Source: Pelecanus crispus (Eukaryota; Chordata; Aves; Pelecaniformes; Pelecanidae). Taken from it: a DNA stretch of 64,000 bases. The position numbers and the translations under genes were made by a program. The stretch spans positions 30,839,044-30,903,043 of the forward strand of contig NC_134649.1 in the NCBI RefSeq assembly GCF_030463565.1. The letters are read 5' to 3'. Positions within the stretch are counted from its first letter, which is position 1; every line of letters begins with the position of its first letter. This document shows, piece by piece, positions 58,504 to 64,000 of this stretch. The notes below the pieces were generated by a model. It ran no database searches. It was not told the origin of the DNA and saw only the letters and a program-made list of their open reading frames with translations.

Positions 58504-59502
58504 CCGCCTCCAAAGCTGCCCCACAGCCACGTGCGGCTTCCCACCCCACCAAGGAGAGGCTCACACTGACTCGGAAAGGCAGTTTATTGCCATGGGAAGA
58601 GGCCATTTCCGCCGTGACTCCCCAGCTTGCGGTCCCGCTGCTTTTTCTTCCGGAGGCAGCACGTCACCAAAGCGCTAAGGAGTTCAGGAGAAAGACGTTG
58701 GGCCACCTGCGACATTTAGGCGCCGTCCTGAGGTCCTGTGCTGTGCCCCGGCCACCCACCGCGTCCGAGCGGATGGGATGTGTGAGCCCTGCAGGCCAGG
58801 CTGCGAGGTCGCTGCCGTCCCCTGTGCCGGGGAGCCCAGAACCGGAGGCAGTCCTGCAGAGGCAGCCTTACCGGTGCCGCGCAGAGAGGAAGGATCGCCT
58901 TCCGCGAGCTGCTGGCAGCGCTCCCCGTGCCGGGGGCAGGAGCAGAGATTTCCCTTGGCCAGGGCTGGAGCCCTGGAGTCGCACTGCCCAAACAGCACCT
59001 TTCGGCCAACAGTGCCGCCCTCGACGGCTGCCCCGGGGGACCCGGCGTTTGACTCCGCACTTGCTGCAGGAGCAGCCGCCCCGGTTACGTGGGTGCCGAG
59101 GGCTCGGGCCCCCACCTCGGCACTTCACACCCACCCCTGTGAGGCGGGGGCCGTGTCACAATGGGTGGCAGGTGGCCAAGGGCGGTGGAGATGTCACAGC
59201 GGCCACTGTGACCCGCGGGGGCAAGCCCACAGAAAGCAACGCCGGGCTCGGGCCGTGCGTCAGTGCGACCTGGTGAGGTGAGGAGAGGGCAGGGCAGGGA
59301 CGGGGCTCGCGCGGGGCTGCCGAGGGAGGAGGGGAGCCCCACGCCTCGGGGCTCTGGGCCTGTGCTGCCAGCTCGCCCGCGTCTCGCTTCTCCCTCACCC
59401 GCCATCCTGCTTCTCCCTCAGAGTCAGCAGAGGAGCATCCGGAGGAGACCCCCAGCGCCGCTGGGACAGGGTCTCTCCAAACGCTCACCGTTGACGTGCG
59501 CC
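58504..59502 (+). promoter_or_regulatory. CpG-rich 5' flank and leader of copy 9
   Basis: The leader exon runs 59422-59502 with the common G. Palindrome arms lie at 59193-59199 and 59206-59212. Confidence 0.5.
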
Positions 59503-62500
59503 ATGTCTGCAAGGAAGCGGAAGGCCCCCGACTCGATGGAGCAGGGTGAGAGCAACGTATCCCTCCCGCAGCCTGGCAGAGGGGTTGCCGGCGCGGTCAG
59601 CGTGGGGCCGAGAGCAGCGGCAGGGGGAGGCAGGAGCTCCCCAACCGTGGGCACCTGCTGGGACACGCGTGCCTGCAATGCCCCCTTCCTCTCCAAGGCC
59701 TCCAGCCCTGCCCATCAGCCAGCTAGGCAGGGACACAGGAGGCCCTTGCGGGCAATCCCTCAGGGACGCTTGCCCCGGCCCCGCAGAGCTGCTCATCCCC
59801 GGTGCCATTTGCTCTCTCCCCCCGCAGCATGCATGCTGTGTCGCCGGGCAGAGGCTGACCCGGATGTCTGTGGGTGCATGCTGGAGAAGCAAGGACTCTG
59901 TGCCCATGTGTTTTGCCTGGTGAGTTCCTCCGGGGCTCCCTCCAGCTTTGCGACAGGCACTCCCTGCCACGCTCTCCTTCCTCATCAGCTCCTCGTCCGT
60001 TCTCTTCTGCAGTTTTTTGCCAGCGAGCTGTTTCAGCAATGGGGCAAGGAAGTAGGACTCATGGGATTTCTCCCTGAGGATATTCGACAGACAGTCGAGC
60101 GGGCAGCACAGAAGGTGAGGCCCTGACAAGAACAGGGAGATTGGAGCCGGGAGAGGTTGGCGGGAGCCCAGCCCAGCCCCCAGGAAAGAAACCCCAGCCC
60201 TTGCAACCAGCTCTGGGACAAAAGTCTCGCTCCCAGCAGCTCCACAGAGGGAGGCTCCAGCACAGGAGCCTCGTCCGCCAGGCAGATCTGCGCGGTGTGA
60301 CCCAGCAGCGGCCGCATCCTGCGCCCTGCCCGGAGGCGTGGGGCTGCCTGTGGGGGCGCCGAGGCTGCCGCTGATGGGGGCTGCTGTGCTCTTTCCAGCA
60401 CTGCTTCGTCTGTGGCGAGAGCGGGGCCACCATCGCCTGCCAGGAGACGGGCTGCGACCGCAGCTTCCATCTCCCCTGTGCCGTGGAGGGTGGATGCGTC
60501 ACCCAGTTCTTTCCTCAGTACAGGTACCTCCTCTCCCCTCCTCGCCGCCGGCGGGGAAGGACCCGGCACTTCTCACCTCGCCCGTCCCTTTCCCCTTCCC
60601 CCCAGGTCCTTCTGCTGGGAGCACCGCCCAGAGCAGGCAGTGGGGGCGGCTCCGGAGGAGAACACCACCTGCCTCATCTGCCTGGACCTTGTGGAGGACA
60701 GAACGTCCTACGGCACCATGGTGTGCCCAGCGTGCCAACACGCCTGGTTCCACAGGGGCTGCATCCAGGTAGGAGCCGCTCCCTCGCCCCCAGGGCACGG
60801 CGGGCACTCAGCAGCACCAGGGCCTCAACTCGTGCTCCTTATGGTACTCCTGCAGGGACAGGCTGTGAGCGCTGGCTTCTCTTGCTTCCGGTGCCCCCTC
60901 TGTAGGGATAAGGATCTCTTCCTCTCGGAAATGCTCGTCATGGGGATCCGAATTCCCTTCAGGTTGGTGTCCTTGTGCTCGGCTCACGAGGCAGGAGGGT
61001 GCGAGCGCTGTGCCCTGCCAGGGCCTGCCCCTGCAGCCCTGGCCCTCCGCTCTCCCGTGAGTCTGGGCTTCCGCTTCACGGAGGAGTTGGAAACAGGGCA
61101 GCGGGGGGAAGAGCAGGGATGCCCTGCATCTGCCTTATGCCCTGCCGGGCAGCAGGGGCTCCTCACTTCTCCTTTCTCCATCAGACTGCCATCATGGGAG
61201 AACAGCCGTGCATACGCAGCACTAAATGAGAGGCACAGGCGCTGCGATGCCCGTGAGTGCCTTTGCCCAGGAGGCAGGGAGCAGGCAGAGGAAGAGGGGT
61301 GAGTTGCCAAAGCTGCACCCCGCGGCTCTGCACGGGATCTCTGTCTGGCCAAGGGCTCGAAGCGGCAGGACGAAGAACAAGAGCTCTGCCGGACAAGCCC
61401 GTGCTGCCGTCACTTTGTCCTCACAGCCATGAACCCGTGTGCTTCCCCAGGCCCTGGCAACTGCTCCTGTGCTGCTCCTGCGCTGCCGAGGGCACCCACA
61501 GACGCTGCTCCTACTGGAGGAACAGCACGGCCAGCTGGGAGTGCGACAGCTGTGCTGGCCTGGGCACCGGTAAGAGGCAAAGCAGCCGCGTGCCCCTGGG
61601 CTGGGGCCAGGGCCCAGGCGAGTCCTGGCCGCGGGTGCCCAGGGAGGGCTTGGCAGAGCCTCTCTGCTCCAGGAGGGCTGGGGGCACCGCTCTGGCACCT
61701 ATCCTGCCCCGGGCCTGGGGGGCCGTGCCCTTGACCTTCCTGCTTCTCCCCTTACAGCCTCCGGTCACAGCTCGGAGCTCACCAGCCCCAGCACTGCCAG
61801 CCAGTCAGGATCGAGGCCATCCCACAGCTCCCCGGCACCCGAGACCAGCAGCCCCGGCACCACCAGCCAGGCGGCATCACGGCAGTCTCTTGGATCTCCG
61901 GCTCCGGAGGCCAGCAGCCCCAGCACCACCAGCCAGGCAGCATCGGGGCCATCCCAATGCTCCCTGGCCCCCGAGACCAGCAGCCCCAGCACTGGCAGCC
62001 AGGTGGCATCAGGGCCATCCCACGGCTCCCTAGCAACGGAGACCAGCAGCCCCAGCACTGGTAGCCTGGCGGCATTGGGGCCATCCCATGGCTCCCCAGT
62101 GCTTCAGGGCAGCAGCCTCTCCCGCCCACCTGGGCCCGACCGCACGCGAAACCGCTCCCGGTTGCAGCGTCGGGCCCAAAAGCCCTACAGCCGGCCCACA
62201 GGATGCCCTGAGAGCAGCCGCACATCAGCAGCACCCAGTGCTGGGAGCAGCACCGCCAGCCAGGCCGCGCTGGGGCCGGCCCACAGCTCCGCGGCACCCG
62301 ACACCAGCAGCCGCAACGCTGCCAGCCAGCTGCCATCGGGGCCCTCCTGCGGCTCCCCAGCACCGCAGACCACCAGCCCCAGCGCTCGCAGCCAGGCGGC
62401 ATCAGGGCCGTCCCACGGCTCCCTGGCACCAGAGACCAGCAGCCCCAGCAATGCGGCATCAGGGCCATCCCACGGCTCCCCAGTGCTTCAGGGCAGCAGC

Positions 62501-62911
62501 CGCTCCAGCCCACCTGGGCCCGACCGCACGCAAAACCGCTCCCGGTTGCAGCGTCGGGCCCAAAAGCCCTACAGCCGGCCCACGGGATGCCCTGAGAGCA
62601 GCCGCACAGCAGCACCCAGTGCTGGGAGCAGCACCGCCAGCCAGGCCGCGCTGGGGCCGTCCCACAGCTCCGCGGCACACGAGACCAGCAGCCCCAGCAC
62701 CGCCAGCCAGCTGCCATCGGGGCCCTCCTTCGGCTCGCCAGCGCTCCAGAGCAGCAGCCGCTCCAGCCCCCCTGGGCCCGCGCGGATGCGAGAGCGCTCC
62801 CACTTGCAACGTCGGGCCCAAACTCCTTACAGCCGGCCCGAACGCCGCCACGGGACCAGCCGTGCGCCGTCCCCGAGTGCTGGCCCTGATCCCCCTCCGC
62901 CGGCACAATAA
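59503..62911 (+). CDS. PHF7: PHF7-like PHD-finger protein, copy 9 (672 aa, short tail)
   Basis: Exons: 59503-59545, 59828-59919, 60013-60114, 60399-60523, 60606-60768, 60856-60962, 61185-61298, 61451-61569, 61758-62911. It has the short-tail form of copy 8, with Gly298Ser and Arg409Leu, but keeps Pro336 and Arg427, so it is closer to the form the pair shared. Frame, zinc ligands and splice sites are intact. It is followed by another ordinary spacer, so it need not be the last gene of the array. Confidence 0.85.
62090..62911 (+). repeat. Tail repeat units of copy 9, one unit fewer
   Basis: Units start at 62090 (384 with insert), 62474 (258) and 62732 (terminal). Confidence 0.9.
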
Positions 62912-62912
62912 A
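62907..62912 (+). terminator. Poly(A) signal AATAAA overlapping the stop codon, copy 9
   Basis: The TAA stop is at 62909-62911 inside the hexamer. Confidence 0.75.
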
Positions 62913-64000
62913 GGTGGCCGTTAATGACTGCAGCGGGAGATGCCACGCGCATGTGTCGCCTTCCTCCTCCTCTCCCTTTCTCGAGGGGCAGCGTTAGCGG
63001 CTGGGCCCAGACGGTTGTCTTCTCCACTGACGGTTGGCAGCACCTTCCCCAGACCTCCCTCCTTGCGGGCTGGCCTTGGCCGGCTCCCCAGCGCCATGGC
63101 CGTGTGCTTCGGGCCTCGCTGGCCCCGCAGCCTGCTCAGTTTCCCCGGGGGAAGTTCACACCCACGCCCGGGACCGGGGGTCTCTGCCCCCGCCCCCAGG
63201 AGGGTGGCCCGGCACGGCCCAGTCGGCGCCGCCACCCATCTCCTGCCAAAGTGGGCTGTGCCCGCCCACGCGCCATGGCCCTCGCGGCTCGCCCCCCCAA
63301 ATCACGTGCCCCGGCGCCAGCGATTTTTGACACGCTTCAACTCTGTTTCCTTCTGGACAAGGCTATAACCGACTTCCTATCCTCTAAGTTGCCTAGCTTA
63401 GTGAGAATTGTGGCAAAGCGGCAAAGCTGCTTTTCTCTGAACGTTAAGTTCAGTGTCACATCTGTATTTGTGACATGAAGATTGCTGTAGATTGTGTTGC
63501 TACAGGAGCCAAAAGGCATTCCCCGTTGCCCAGTTGCGGGCCTTGTTCCCCAACGTGATTGCTGCCGTACCAACTGAAGGCTTCCTTCTTGCAGTGTAAG
63601 CCAAGAAACCCTTTGTAATAGAGATTGCAAACACCCGGCAAGGACTTCACAGAGTTCAGGAGAGTCAGAGCAGTACCTGTTGCTGAGGGCTTGAGTCCTG
63701 TCATACGCCCTCGAGAGCAAAAAAATCACGTGTGCTCTACGGGAGGGTAACAAGGGGCCTGGGAAGTGTCAGTCGTCCAAAAGGATTTCCCTCCTGTTGG
63801 CGACCAGCAGCAAGTACCTTTCTAGTGCAGGCAGGAGAAGAGATTTGGTTGCAGAGTGACTGCTGAACAGCTCCGTGGGAGCTGGCGCAGAGAGCGAGAA
63901 GGCTGAATCAAAGAATGACGGTGACCAAAGCACGAAGGAAATCCCGTGGGGTGGCTGTCCAGATTTGAACAGCCCTCTGCTCTTCAGGCAAAGTACCGGC
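62912..64000. other. Spacer after copy 9, cut by the window edge
   Basis: The first 1.09 kb of the standard spacer, including both E-box contexts and the double stem-loop, with C in ACCGACTT as in the spacer after copy 8. No gene is visible. The sequence still follows the repeat at base 64000. Confidence 0.7.

Larger units (their letters stand above)
1..64000 (+). repeat. Tandem array of ~7 kb PHF7-like gene units
   Basis: The window is a head-to-tail array of one gene-bearing unit. Stop codons end at 919, 7894, 14803, 21769, 28735, 35701, 42667, 49633, 56272 and 62911, giving periods of 6975, 6909, 6966 (five times), 6639 and 6639. Exons, introns, spacer and LINE fragment repeat in the same order with only scattered single-base differences. 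Both window edges lie inside repeat units, so the array probably continues on both sides. Differences group the copies as 1-2, 3-7 and 8-9. Confidence 0.97.

Noticed and set aside
1-64000. CRISPR-like or bacterial defence array suggested by the strong periodicity
   Set aside because: The period is a 7 kb gene unit with GT-AG introns, CR1 and poly(A) signals, so it is a vertebrate gene array.

Overview
The window is vertebrate nuclear DNA, most likely from a bird. It is GC-rich with short introns, carries a 3'-truncated CR1-type LINE fragment in every repeat, and encodes PHD-finger proteins that match PHF7 motif by motif. CR1 is also common in turtles and crocodilians, so 'bird' is an inference. 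There is no bacterial, plasmid or phage content.

Almost the whole window is one head-to-tail tandem array. The unit is about 7.0 kb and all copies lie on the plus strand. It holds the 3' end of one PHF7-like gene (1-919), nine complete copies (start codons at 4150, 11125, 18034, 25000, 31966, 38932, 45898, 52864, 59503) and, at the right edge, a spacer whose gene would lie outside. Unit lengths are 6975, 6909, 6966 (five times) and 6639 (twice). Stop-to-start distance is a constant 3230 bases, and all length variation lies in the last exon.

Each unit, left to right: (1) a spacer of about 1.85 kb without a recognisable gene, GC-rich for its first 400 bases and more AT-rich after; (2) an AT-rich stretch of about 120 bases with degenerate ATCAA-type motifs; (3) a minus-strand CR1 fragment; (4) a CpG-rich 5' flank of about 1 kb with a 20-base palindrome and a probable untranslated leader; (5) a nine-exon gene. 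Exons 1-8 encode a compact zinc-binding core (residues 1-288): an extended PHD, a second PHD/RING-like finger and a third PHD. Exon 9 encodes a Ser/Pro/Arg-rich tail of 384-496 residues built from a 327-base (109-residue) repeat. The TAA stop lies inside the AATAAA poly(A) signal.

The nine genes encode proteins of 784, 762, 781 (five copies) and 672 residues. All keep the reading frame, splice sites and every expected zinc ligand. PHF7 in mammals is a testis chromatin reader and E3 ubiquitin ligase, and lineage-specific PHF7 expansions in birds have been reported (from memory, zebra finch and chicken). The newest-looking features here are the repeat-built basic tail, the stop/poly(A) overlap and the mosaic of variants between copies, which indicates continuing exchange within the array.
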